The notes beneath the pieces were generated by a model, which did not search any database, had not been told where the DNA came from, and was given only the letters and a program-made list of their open reading frames with translations. From NCBI GenBank assembly GCA_947624465.1, contig CANQKJ010000149.1, forward strand, positions 1-5,504: DNA of 5,504 nucleotides, written 5' to 3'. Position 1 is the stretch's first letter. Every line of letters begins with the position of its first letter. Positions 1 to 5,504 of the stretch are shown here, one piece after another. Source of the DNA: an uncultured Oscillospiraceae bacterium. GTDB taxonomy: Bacteria > Bacillota > Clostridia > Oscillospirales > Oscillospiraceae. The position numbers and the translations under genes are program-made.

Positions 1-140
1 CTTTGTTCTTCTTTGTTCTTCTTTGTTCTTCTTTGTTCTTCTTTGTTCTTCTTTGTTCTTCTTTGTTCTTCTTTGTTCTTCTTTGTTTTTCGCTGTTTCT
101 CATCGTTTCTCGCTCTTTTTCACCGTTTTTGCCCTTTTTC
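1..140. repeat. 10-bp tandem repeat array with eroded right edge
   Basis: Positions 1-80 are eight identical copies of CTTTGTTCTT (AAGAACAAAG on the minus strand). Position 81-90 is a ninth copy with one change. Blocks 91-100, 101-110, 111-120, 121-130 and 131-140 stay in the same 10-base register but diverge increasingly, with a minus-strand theme close to ARAAACRRNG. The array reaches the window edge, so its full length is unknown. The minus strand is 9/10 purine in the perfect units. Because 10 is not a multiple of 3, any frame that reads through cycles through the same ten residues (KNKEEQRRTK on minus, FFFVLLCSSL on plus) with no stop. It lies just downstream of the 165-635 gene. Its function is unknown; such an array is expected to vary in copy number by replication slippage. 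Confidence 0.95.
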
Positions 141-164
141 CGTTCTGCCTGTTCTGCCCGATCT

Positions 165-635
165 TCACCGTTTCTCCCCGCTGTCCGCGGGGAGTGCGTC
201 GATGGGGCCCACCTCCACCACAATGGGTTCCATTTCCTCCAGTTCCACCTGGATCTCTCCGGGGGAGGGTTCCGGTTCTTCCTCCCTCGTTTCTTCCCTA
301 GTGAGTCCTTCTTGCGTCTGAGTTTCTTCCGGGAGGGAGGCCCCCTGTGTTTCCTCCGCCCGTTCTTCCTCCGTCTGTTCCTCCTTCTCCCGTGCTTCCT
401 CCGCCTCCTTCTGCTCCTGCCAAAGACGGCGCACTTCCTCAAGGGTCATCCGCTCCAGCAGGGCCTCGGTGAGGGCCAGCTCGTCGGTGATCCCCTCCCC
501 CAGCAGCTCCGCGGTGATCTGGACCATATAGATCATGCTCACCAGCACCTGGCTGCCCAGGAACAGGGCCAGATAGGCCGCGCTCTTGCCCAGGGCGGCC
601 AGGACGCCGCCCGCGTTGGACGTTCTCTCCGTCAT
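165..635 (-). CDS. Hypothetical protein: one hydrophobic segment plus Glu-rich tail, coupled to the sirtuin
   Basis: I do not recognise this 156-residue protein with confidence. Residues about 19-40 form one hydrophobic segment, likely a membrane helix or uncleaved anchor, preceded by R4 and K17. Residues 65-156 are extremely acidic, with about 30 Glu in 92 residues, rich in EE pairs and probably part coiled coil, part disordered. The end (about 128-149) alternates acidic and hydrophobic residues. It is probably real: its ATG overlaps the sirtuin stop as ATGA (635-632), and a GGGAGGG Shine-Dalgarno at 650-644 sits 8 nt upstream, both pointing to translational coupling. The first 60 residues loosely recall the N-terminal helix of CPBP-type membrane proteases, but no catalytic region follows, so it could be a truncated relative or simply an anchored acidic protein. 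The stop codon falls inside a stretch (175-166) resembling the decamer repeat downstream. No terminator is visible after it. Confidence 0.7.
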   Translation of the reverse strand: MTERTSNAGGVLAALGKSAAYLALFLGSQVLVSMIYMVQITAELLGEGITDELALTEALLERMTLEEVRRLWQEQKEAEEAREKEEQTEEERAEETQGASLPEETQTQEGLTREETREEEPEPSPGEIQVELEEMEPIVVEVGPIDALPADSGEKR

Positions 636-1354
636 ATCCGCAGCCCTCCCAGCACCTTGCCCAGGGAGTCATGGATCACCAGGTCGGCCCGCCCGTCATA
701 TGGGGTGGGGTCCCGGTTGATGAGCACCAGCTTATTCCCACGGTAGTAGTTGATGAGTCCCGCCGCCGGATAGACCACCAGAGAGGTCCCGCCCACGATG
801 AGCATATCCGCCCGGCTGATGGCCAGCACGGCCCCTTCCACGGTGTCCTGGTCCAGCCCCTCCTCATAGAGGACCACATCCGGCTTCACCCGGCCACCGC
901 ACACGGGGCACTTGGGCACGCCCTGGCTGTCCCGGATGAACTCGGCGGGATAGGCGGCCCCGCACCGCTCGCAGTAGTTGCGCAGCACCGAGCCGTGCAG
1001 CTCATAGACCAGCCGGCTGCCCGCCTTCTGGTGGAGCCCGTCGATGTTCTGGGTGACCACCGCTTTCAGCTTCCCGGCCCGCTCCAGCTCGGCCAGCTTG
1101 AGATGAGCGGCGTTGGGCTGTGCCTCCAGGGGCAGCATCTTGTCCCGGTAAAAGCGGAAAAAGGCCTCGGGATGGCTCTCATACCAGGTGTGGCTCAGCA
1201 TGGTCTCAGGGGGCACGTCGTATTTCTGATGGTACAGGCCGTCCACGCTGCGGAAGTCCGGGATGCCGCTCTCGGTGGACACTCCCGCCCCGCCGAAAAA
1301 GACGATGTTTTTGCTCTCGTCCACCCATTTTTGGAGCTGTTCCTGCTCTGTCAT
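632..1354 (-). CDS. Sir2-family NAD-dependent protein deacylase (sirtuin)
   Basis: A complete 240-residue sirtuin, the usual size for single-domain bacterial members. The family removes acyl groups from protein lysines using NAD+, giving nicotinamide and O-acyl-ADP-ribose, in the cytoplasm. Visible motifs in order: the NAD-binding GAGVSTESGIPDFRS at 22-36; TQNIDGLH at 101-108; catalytic His120 in ELHGS; a four-cysteine zinc site C128, C131, C149, C152; KPDVVLYEE at 157-165; and the Rossmann-type GGTSLVVYPA at 188-197. All key residues are present, so it should be active. I do not see the Ala-Tyr-x-x-Arg pattern typical of desuccinylases, so deacetylation is the likelier activity. The start is supported by GGGAGGGG at 1368-1361, 6 nt upstream. 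It has its own promoter just after the arginine operon terminator and overlaps the next gene by 4 bp. Naming varies (cobB, npdA, srtN), so no symbol is assigned. Confidence 0.96.
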   Translation of the reverse strand: MTEQEQLQKWVDESKNIVFFGGAGVSTESGIPDFRSVDGLYHQKYDVPPETMLSHTWYESHPEAFFRFYRDKMLPLEAQPNAAHLKLAELERAGKLKAVVTQNIDGLHQKAGSRLVYELHGSVLRNYCERCGAAYPAEFIRDSQGVPKCPVCGGRVKPDVVLYEEGLDQDTVEGAVLAISRADMLIVGGTSLVVYPAAGLINYYRGNKLVLINRDPTPYDGRADLVIHDSLGKVLGGLRI

Positions 1355-1382
1355 GACGATCCCCTCCCGACGGTTTTTTGTT

Positions 1383-1411
1383 ATTTTAGCACGAACGGCG
1401 GAAAAAGTAAA
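1383..1411 (-). promoter_or_regulatory. Predicted sigma-A type promoter for the sirtuin unit
   Basis: On the minus strand, TTTACT (1411-1406, 4/6 match to TTGACA) and TAAAAT (1388-1383, 5/6 match to TATAAT) are separated by exactly 17 nt. The -10 box lies about 28 nt upstream of the sirtuin ATG, leaving a short leader that contains the Shine-Dalgarno site. The -35 box overlaps the last bases of the argF terminator stem and its T-rich tail. The prediction rests on consensus matching only. Confidence 0.6.
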
Positions 1412-1437
1412 TCCCCCCGGTCCAGCCGGGGGGATTT
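1409..1437 (-). terminator. Rho-independent terminator after argF
   Basis: A perfect 12-bp inverted repeat (AAATCCCCCCGG at 1409-1420 and CCGGGGGGATTT at 1426-1437) encloses a 5-nt loop. On the minus strand the stem is followed by ACTTTTTC, giving the U-rich tail of an intrinsic terminator. The stem begins 7 nt beyond the argF stop codon, so it should end transcription of the arginine operon. The plus-strand side (TTTG then AAGTGC) lacks a T tract, so it reads best in the minus direction. Confidence 0.9.
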
Positions 1438-1444
1438 GAAGTGC

Positions 1445-2359
1445 TTAGTCCCGCATGAGCAGGTAGAGGACGGCCTTCTGGGCGTGGAGGCGGTTCTCGG
1501 CCTCCTCGAAGATCTCGTCGGCGTGGGCCTCAAACACGTCGGCGGCGATCTCCTCCCCTTTGTGAGCGGGGAGGCAGTGCTGCACCATGCAGCCGGGGTG
1601 GGCGAGCTTCATCAGGTCCCCGTCCACGCAGTAGCCGGCGAAGGCCTTTTTCCTGGCCTCCCGCTCCCCCTCCTGGCCCATGGAGGCCCACACGTCGGTG
1701 ATGATCACGTCGGCGTCCACCGCCGCCTCGGCCGGGGTGCGGACCAGCGCGAATTTCGGCCCGGTGACGGATCTGGCGAAGTCCAGCACCCGCGCGTCGG
1801 GCTCGTAGCCCTCCGGGCAGGCCACGGACACGTCCATGCCGCACTTGAGGCCGCCTACGATCAGGGAGTTTGCCATGTTGTTCCCGTCCCCGATAAAGGC
1901 CAGCTTGAGGCCCTCCAGCCGGGTCATCTTCTCCCGGACGGTCATCAGGTCGGCCAGCACCTGGCAGGGGTGGCAGAAGTCGGTGAGGCCGTTGATCACC
2001 GGGATGGTGGAGCATCTGGCCAGCTCCTCCACCTCCTCCTGGGCGAAAGTGCGGATCATGATGCCGTCGCAGTACCGGGAGAGGACTCGGGCGGTGTCCT
2101 CCACCGGCTCGCCCCGGCCGATCTGGCTCTCCTTGCCGGAGAGGAACAGGGCGTGGCCCCCCAGCTGGTACATCCCCACCTCAAAGGACACCCGGGTCCG
2201 GGTGGAGTTCTTCTCGAAGATCATGGCCAGGGTCTTGCCCCGCAGATAGTCGTGGGGGATGCCGTGCTTCTGGCTGTATTTCATCTGGTCGGCCACGTCC
2301 AGGATCTCGTTGATCTCCTGTCCGGTCAGGTCCAGCAGTTTGAGCAAATCCTTCTGCAT
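1445..2359 (-). CDS. argF: Ornithine carbamoyltransferase
   Basis: This 304-residue protein is a full-length member of the aspartate/ornithine carbamoyltransferase family. It joins carbamoyl phosphate to ornithine to make citrulline in the cytoplasm, usually as a trimer. The carbamoyl-phosphate loop STRTR is at 52-56 and HPCQ at 130-133. The ornithine-binding DVWASMG is at 222-228, and HCLPAH, with the catalytic Cys262, at 261-266; these last two separate it from aspartate transcarbamylase. The frame stays open far upstream inside argD, but the ATG at 2359 is chosen because AGGAG at 2372-2368 precedes it by 8 nt, the protein then has the normal family length, and it begins just after the argD stop (14 nt gap). 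A biosynthetic rather than catabolic role is inferred from its place at the end of the arginine operon. It is followed at once by a terminator. Confidence 0.97.
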   Translation of the reverse strand: MQKDLLKLLDLTGQEINEILDVADQMKYSQKHGIPHDYLRGKTLAMIFEKNSTRTRVSFEVGMYQLGGHALFLSGKESQIGRGEPVEDTARVLSRYCDGIMIRTFAQEEVEELARCSTIPVINGLTDFCHPCQVLADLMTVREKMTRLEGLKLAFIGDGNNMANSLIVGGLKCGMDVSVACPEGYEPDARVLDFARSVTGPKFALVRTPAEAAVDADVIITDVWASMGQEGEREARKKAFAGYCVDGDLMKLAHPGCMVQHCLPAHKGEEIAADVFEAHADEIFEEAENRLHAQKAVLYLLMRD

Positions 2360-2367
2360 CTGGATAT

Positions 2368-2372
2368 CTCCT
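2368..2372 (-). promoter_or_regulatory. Ribosome binding site that sets the argF start
   Basis: AGGAG, within AGAGGAGA, lies 8 nt before the ATG at 2359 and just past the argD stop (2376-2374). It decides between this start and upstream ATGs in the long open frame inside argD. It also gives argF its own entry site, so argF translation need not depend on ribosomes completing the damaged argD. Confidence 0.8.
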
Positions 2373-2373
2373 C

Positions 2374-3506
2374 TCAGGAAAGGGTGGATTTCAGGATGGC
2401 GAGGCCCTTGTCCATCTCCTCTTTGGTGATGGTCAGCGGGGGCAGGAACCGGAGCCCCGGCCCCGCCGTCAGGGACAGCAGGCCAGCTCTGTTCAGCCTG
2501 GCGCAGAGGTCCTTGTTGGAGTACCCCTCCGCCACCTCCACGCCGATCATCAGGCCCAGGCCCCGGGTCCTGCCCAGGCAGGGCAGGGCCATCTCCTCGA
2601 TTTTGGAGCGGATGTAGTTCCCCTTCTCCGCCACCTGGGCGATGGCGTCGTCGTCCAGCACGTCCAGCACGGCGCAGGCCGCCGCGGCGCTCACCGGATT
2701 GCCCCCGAAGGTGGAGGCGTGGGTGCCGGCGGTGAGGACACTCCGGCACTTCTCATTCACCAAAAAGCCGCCCATGGGCAGGCCGCCGGCGATGCCCTTG
2801 GCGAAGGAGCAGGCGTCGGGCTGGACGCCGTACTGCTGGAAGGCAAACAGGGACCCGGTGCGGCCCACGCCGGTCTGCACCTCGTCCACCAGGAACAGCC
2901 AGTCCCGCTCGGCGCAGAGCCGGGCCAGCTCATGGACGAACTCCCGGTCCAGCGGCAGCACACCGCCCTCTCCCTGGACCAGCTCCACCAGCACGGCGCA
3001 CACGTCGTACCCGGCGGCCTCCTCCACGGAGGCCATGCTGGGGTCCGCCCGGCGGAAGCCCTCGGTAAAGGGGAAGAAATACTGGTGGAACACGTCCTGG
3101 CCGGTGGCGGCCAGGGTGGTGATGGTCCGGCCGTGGAAGGAGCGGTTCAGGGTGATGACAGTGCCTTGATGAGGCCCTCATTGCCCTCGGCGCCGGAGTT
3201 GCCGAAGAAGGCGGCCGCCATGCCGGAGCGGGTGCAGAGCTTCTCCGCCAGCCGGACATAGGGCTCCGAGTAGTAGAGGTTGGAAATGTGGCCCAGCTTG
3301 GCCGCCTGATCCGCGACGGCCTTCTGCCACGCCGGATGGGCGGTGCCGATGGACAGCACTCCGATGCCGGCGGCGAAGTCGATGTACTCCCTGCCGTCCA
3401 GGTCATAGAGGGTGGCGTTGGTCCCGTGGTCGATGGCGATGGGGTTGCGTCCGTAGGTCTGGAGGACATACTGGCCGTCCAGGTTTTTCAGTTCCTCAAA
3501 GGTCAT
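2374..3506 (-). pseudogene. argD: Acetylornithine aminotransferase, broken by an internal deletion and frameshift
   Basis: ArgD is a PLP-dependent class III aminotransferase that converts N-acetylglutamate semialdehyde to N-acetylornithine. The 5' part (3506-3147) reads 119 codons through the NSGAEGNEG PLP-phosphate region (residues 103-111) to GLIKA, then runs out of frame to a stop at 3149-3147. The other frame, open from 3177, resumes the family sequence at GTVITLNRSFHGRT (from about 3165) and continues to the normal C-terminus with VDEVQTGVGRTG, the Schiff-base Lys in SFAKG (codon 2799-2797), and THASTFGGNP. About 14 residues normally between these blocks are absent, implying loss of about 43 nt (3n+1). 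Without the lesion the protein would be about 390 residues, the family norm. The start has AGGAGGG at 3519-3513, overlapping the argB stop. Substitution of the usual Ala by Gly108 in NSGAEANE is also unusual. It may be true gene decay or an assembly artefact. Confidence 0.9.
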
Positions 3507-3518
3507 ATCCGGCCCTCC

Positions 3519-4373
3519 TCACAAAGACAGCATAGTGCCGGCGCCCTGGTCGCTGAGCAGCTCGATCAGCACCGAGTGGGGGATGCGCCCATCCAGGATG
3601 ACGGCGCTGGTCACGCCGGAGCGCACCGCCTCCACGGCGCAGTCGATCTTTGGGATCATGCCCCCCTTGACCACCCCGTCCTTGATGAGGCCGGGGATCT
3701 CGGAGGCCCGGACCGACTGGATCAAGGTGGACTCGTCCGCCGGGTCCCGGAGCAAGCCACGCACGTCGGTAAGGAGCAGCAGCTTCTCCGCCTTCAGGGC
3801 CACGGCCAGCTTGGCGGCGGCGGTGTCGGCGTTGATGTTGTAGGCGGGATTGCCGTCGGTCCCCATGGCCACGGTGGACACCACCGGGATGTAGCCCAAA
3901 TCAAGGGCGTCCACCACCACATCCGGGTCCACGGCTTTGATCTCCCCCACCAGGCCGTATTTCCCGTCCAGCTGCACCGCCTGGAACAGGCCGGCGTCCA
4001 TGCCGCACAGGCCCAGAGCCCGGCCGCCCTGCCGGTTGATGCGGGCTACCAGGTCCTTGTTCACCTTGCCGCAGAGGACCTGCTGCACCACGTCCATGGT
4101 CGCCTCATCGGTATAGCGCAGGCCGTCCACGAATTTGGAGGGGATGTCCAGCTTTTTCAGCATATCGGTGATCTCCGGCCCGCCGCCGTGGACCACCGCC
4201 ACCCGAATGCCGACGAGGGACAGCAGGATCAGGTCGGAGATGACCGCGTCCCGCAGCTCCGGGGAGACCATGGCGTTGCCGCCGTACTTCACCACCACGG
4301 TCTTTCCGCTGTACTTTTGGATGTAGGGCAGGGCCTCGGCCAGCACCTCGGCCCGTTCGATCATAGAGGACAT
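3519..4373 (-). CDS. argB: Acetylglutamate kinase
   Basis: This 284-residue amino acid kinase family protein phosphorylates N-acetyl-L-glutamate with ATP, the second step of arginine synthesis. Visible blocks: VVVKYGGNAM at 26-35 with catalytic Lys29; HGGGP at 62-66; GLRYTD at 84-89; YNINADTAAAKLA at 178-190; LLLLTDVRGLL at 198-208; and KGGMIPK at 236-242. The N-terminal extension before KYGG (an ALPYIQKYSGKT-like helix) and the C-terminal HSVLIELLSDQGAGTM match the arginine-inhibited, hexamer-forming class. Feedback control at this enzyme fits a pathway where ArgJ recycles acetyl groups; this is inferred from sequence type. The ATG at 4373 is preferred over Met4 because AAAGGA at 4388-4383 lies 9 nt upstream. 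It is 12 nt from argD, with argD's binding site touching the argB stop. Confidence 0.97.
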   Translation of the reverse strand: MSSMIERAEVLAEALPYIQKYSGKTVVVKYGGNAMVSPELRDAVISDLILLSLVGIRVAVVHGGGPEITDMLKKLDIPSKFVDGLRYTDEATMDVVQQVLCGKVNKDLVARINRQGGRALGLCGMDAGLFQAVQLDGKYGLVGEIKAVDPDVVVDALDLGYIPVVSTVAMGTDGNPAYNINADTAAAKLAVALKAEKLLLLTDVRGLLRDPADESTLIQSVRASEIPGLIKDGVVKGGMIPKIDCAVEAVRSGVTSAVILDGRIPHSVLIELLSDQGAGTMLSL

Positions 4374-4422
4374 GGGAAATCATCCTTTGTATCGTAAGTT
4401 AAGTAATGTTCGCTCACAGAGA

Positions 4423-4502
4423 AAATTTCGTCAGCCAAGGCGGGCCGGCGCAGACAGTACCGCGTGTACGGCAAGCCGGCCCAACGCCGGATGGCGGAAT
4501 TT
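4423..4502. repeat. 80-nt imperfect palindrome between argJ and argB
   Basis: The arms 4423-4449 and 4475-4502 are near inverted repeats. An inner perfect 8-bp stem (GGGCCGGC/GCCGGCCC) and an outer stem starting AAATT are separated by an internal loop, with a 25-nt apex that holds a small GTAC...GTAC dyad. Two outer positions are T opposite G, so RNA from the plus strand would keep them as G-U pairs, while minus-strand RNA has A-C mismatches. It begins 2 nt past the argJ stop and ends 49 nt before argB. On the minus strand the stem runs into AAATTTTCTCTG, so it might weakly terminate or stabilise argJ mRNA. The layout suggests a mobile or dispersed intergenic palindrome, but copy number cannot be judged here. 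I see no convincing ARG box or argB promoter in the remaining 49 nt. Confidence 0.7.
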
Positions 4503-4504
4503 GA

Positions 4505-5504
4505 TCACGAGCGATAGTCGCCGTTGATCTTGACGTAATCGTAAGTCAGATCGCAGCCCCAGCAGGTGGCCGACTCGTCCCCCTCGTGGACGGACACGTC
4601 GATGGTCACCGCGTCCTGGGTCAACACCCGCTTGGCGAAGTCCTCGTCAAAGGGAAGGCCCACCCCCTTCTCGCAGACCTTGATCTCCCCCAGGGCGGAG
4701 GCGAATTTGATGTCCACATACTCGGGCCGGAAGGGGGCCTTGGAGTAGCCCATGGCGCAGATGACGCGGCCCCAGTTGGCGTCGGCCCCGTAGAGGGCGG
4801 CCTTCACCAGGGAGGAACCCACCACCGCCTTGGCCAGCCGCTCGGCGCTCTCCTCGCTGCGGGCGTCCCGGACGGTGCAGGTGATGAGCCGGGAGGCGCC
4901 CTCGCCGTCGGCGGCGATGGAGCGGGCCAGATGCTCGCACACCTGGTACAGCGCCTGGCAGAACAGGGTGTAGCCGTCGTCCTTCCACTCGATGAGGGGG
5001 TTTCCCGCCCTGCCGTTGGCCAGCACCACGCACATATCGTTGGTGGAGGTGTCGCCGTCCACCGTCACCCGGTTGAAGGTCCGGGGTACGATCTCGTGGA
5101 GGGCGTCCTGAAGCAGGTCGCGGGAGATGGCGCAGTCGGTGGTGATAAAGCACAGCATGGTGCCCATGTTGGGGTGGATCATGCCGGACCCCTTGGCGAT
5201 GCCGCCGATGGTGACGGTCTTGCCGCCCACGGTGAGGGTGACGGCGATCTCCTTCTTTTTGGTGTCGGTGGTCATGACGGCGTTTGCCGCCGCGTCGGAG
5301 CCGTCCTCGCTGAGCTGCTCCACCAGGGGGGCCATACCCTTTTCAATGGCCCCGATGTTCAGCTCCTGGCCGATGACCCCGGTGGAGGCCACCACGAAGT
5401 CGGTGGGCTTGAGGCCCGTGGCTTTGGCGGCGGCGGCGCACATCCGCTCGGCGTTCTCATGGCCGTTGGGGGCACAGGCGTTGGCGTTGCCGCTGTTGGC
5501 CACG
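4505..5504 (-). CDS. argJ: Glutamate N-acetyltransferase / bifunctional ornithine acetyltransferase, 5' end outside window
   Basis: ArgJ moves the acetyl group from N-acetylornithine to glutamate, releasing ornithine and regenerating acetylglutamate; some members also use acetyl-CoA. The visible part has 332 codons against a usual total of about 400, so roughly 70-80 N-terminal residues lie beyond the window. The first in-frame GTG (5503) is an internal Val of VANSGNANA, not the start. Motifs counted from that codon: NSGNANA at 3-9, STGVIG at 40-45, TTDT at 78-81, KGSGMIHPNMGTML at 104-117, DGDTSTNDM at 149-157, NWGRV in the C-terminal half, and the terminal KINGDYRS. Autocleavage to alpha and beta chains is expected just before Thr115 (codon 5161-5159), the nucleophile; the preceding residue is Gly rather than the commoner Ala. 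It sits upstream of argB across a 131 bp gap. argC would be expected beyond the right edge. Confidence 0.97.
   Translation of the reverse strand, partial: VANSGNANACAPNGHENAERMCAAAAKATGLKPTDFVVASTGVIGQELNIGAIEKGMAPLVEQLSEDGSDAAANAVMTTDTKKKEIAVTLTVGGKTVTIGGIAKGSGMIHPNMGTMLCFITTDCAISRDLLQDALHEIVPRTFNRVTVDGDTSTNDMCVVLANGRAGNPLIEWKDDGYTLFCQALYQVCEHLARSIAADGEGASRLITCTVRDARSEESAERLAKAVVGSSLVKAALYGADANWGRVICAMGYSKAPFRPEYVDIKFASALGEIKVCEKGVGLPFDEDFAKRVLTQDAVTIDVSVHEGDESATCWGCDLTYDYVKINGDYRS

Noticed and set aside
1..90. CRISPR array
   Set aside because: The units are 10 bp and directly adjacent with no unique spacers, so it is a simple tandem repeat.
3..746. Plus-strand frames starting in the repeat, with hydrophobic FFFVLLCSSL periods that look like membrane helices
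   Set aside because: The hydrophobicity is only the complement of an A/G-rich repeat. All three frames give the same pattern, there is no ribosome binding site, and they run antisense to the coupled 165-635 gene.
671..2617. A 648-codon open frame on the plus strand opposite the sirtuin and argF
   Set aside because: It is an antisense shadow in GC-rich DNA. It lacks recognisable domains, spans several well-supported minus-strand genes and a terminator, and its composition follows the complement of their codons. The plus-strand frame at 3288-4397 opposite argD and argB is rejected for the same reason.
2360..2749. N-terminal extension of argF in the same open frame
   Set aside because: The extension is a shadow of argD, would add 130 Arg/Gly-rich residues foreign to the family, and the ATG at 2359 has a good ribosome binding site.
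3150..3177. Programmed ribosomal frameshift joining the two argD halves
   Set aside because: The shift needed is -1 near AAG GCA, but there is no slippery heptamer, and about 14 residues of family sequence are missing as well, which frameshifting would not restore.
4374..4422. ARG box (ArgR/AhrC operator) or promoter for argB
   Set aside because: The segment is AT-richer than its surroundings, but I found no convincing TGAAT/ATTCA dyad and no -35/-10 pair with good matches and spacing.

Overview
The window carries part of an arginine biosynthesis cluster and a short downstream unit, with every supportable gene on the minus strand. High GC content, Clostridia-style gene order (argJ-argB-argD-argF), strong AGGAGG-type ribosome binding sites and the protein sequences suggest a GC-rich Clostridia member, probably an Oscillospiraceae-type gut bacterium (Flavonifractor/Oscillibacter-like). 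That taxonomic placement is inference from memory of these families, not a search.

Transcription runs from the right edge to the left. Positions 5504-4505 hold argJ, cut by the window edge and missing roughly its first 70-80 residues. A 131 bp gap follows, mostly filled by an 80-nt imperfect palindrome (4423-4502). Next come argB (4373-3519), argD (3506-2374) and argF (2359-1445), closely packed with 12-14 bp gaps and good Shine-Dalgarno sites. A GC-rich hairpin (1437-1409) ends the operon. Together these genes make the acetylated-ornithine route: ArgB phosphorylates N-acetylglutamate, ArgD transaminates the semialdehyde, ArgJ recycles the acetyl group from acetylornithine to glutamate, and ArgF turns ornithine into citrulline. 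argD is broken: about 14 codons (about 43 nt) are missing around 3165 and the frame shifts, so the step between ArgB and ArgJ is in doubt unless this is an assembly error or another aminotransferase substitutes.

A second unit starts at once, from a promoter whose -35 box overlaps the argF terminator. It encodes a complete Sir2-family NAD-dependent deacylase (1354-632) and, through a 4-bp ATGA overlap, a 156-residue unrecognised protein with one hydrophobic segment and a Glu-rich tail (635-165).

The left edge (1-140) is a 10-bp tandem repeat: eight perfect units reach the window edge, and six progressively eroded units lie towards the gene. The main points of interest are the argD lesion, the decamer array, the palindrome after argJ and the sirtuin-coupled unknown protein. 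I see no clear evidence of a new multi-gene system; most of the window is ordinary metabolism.
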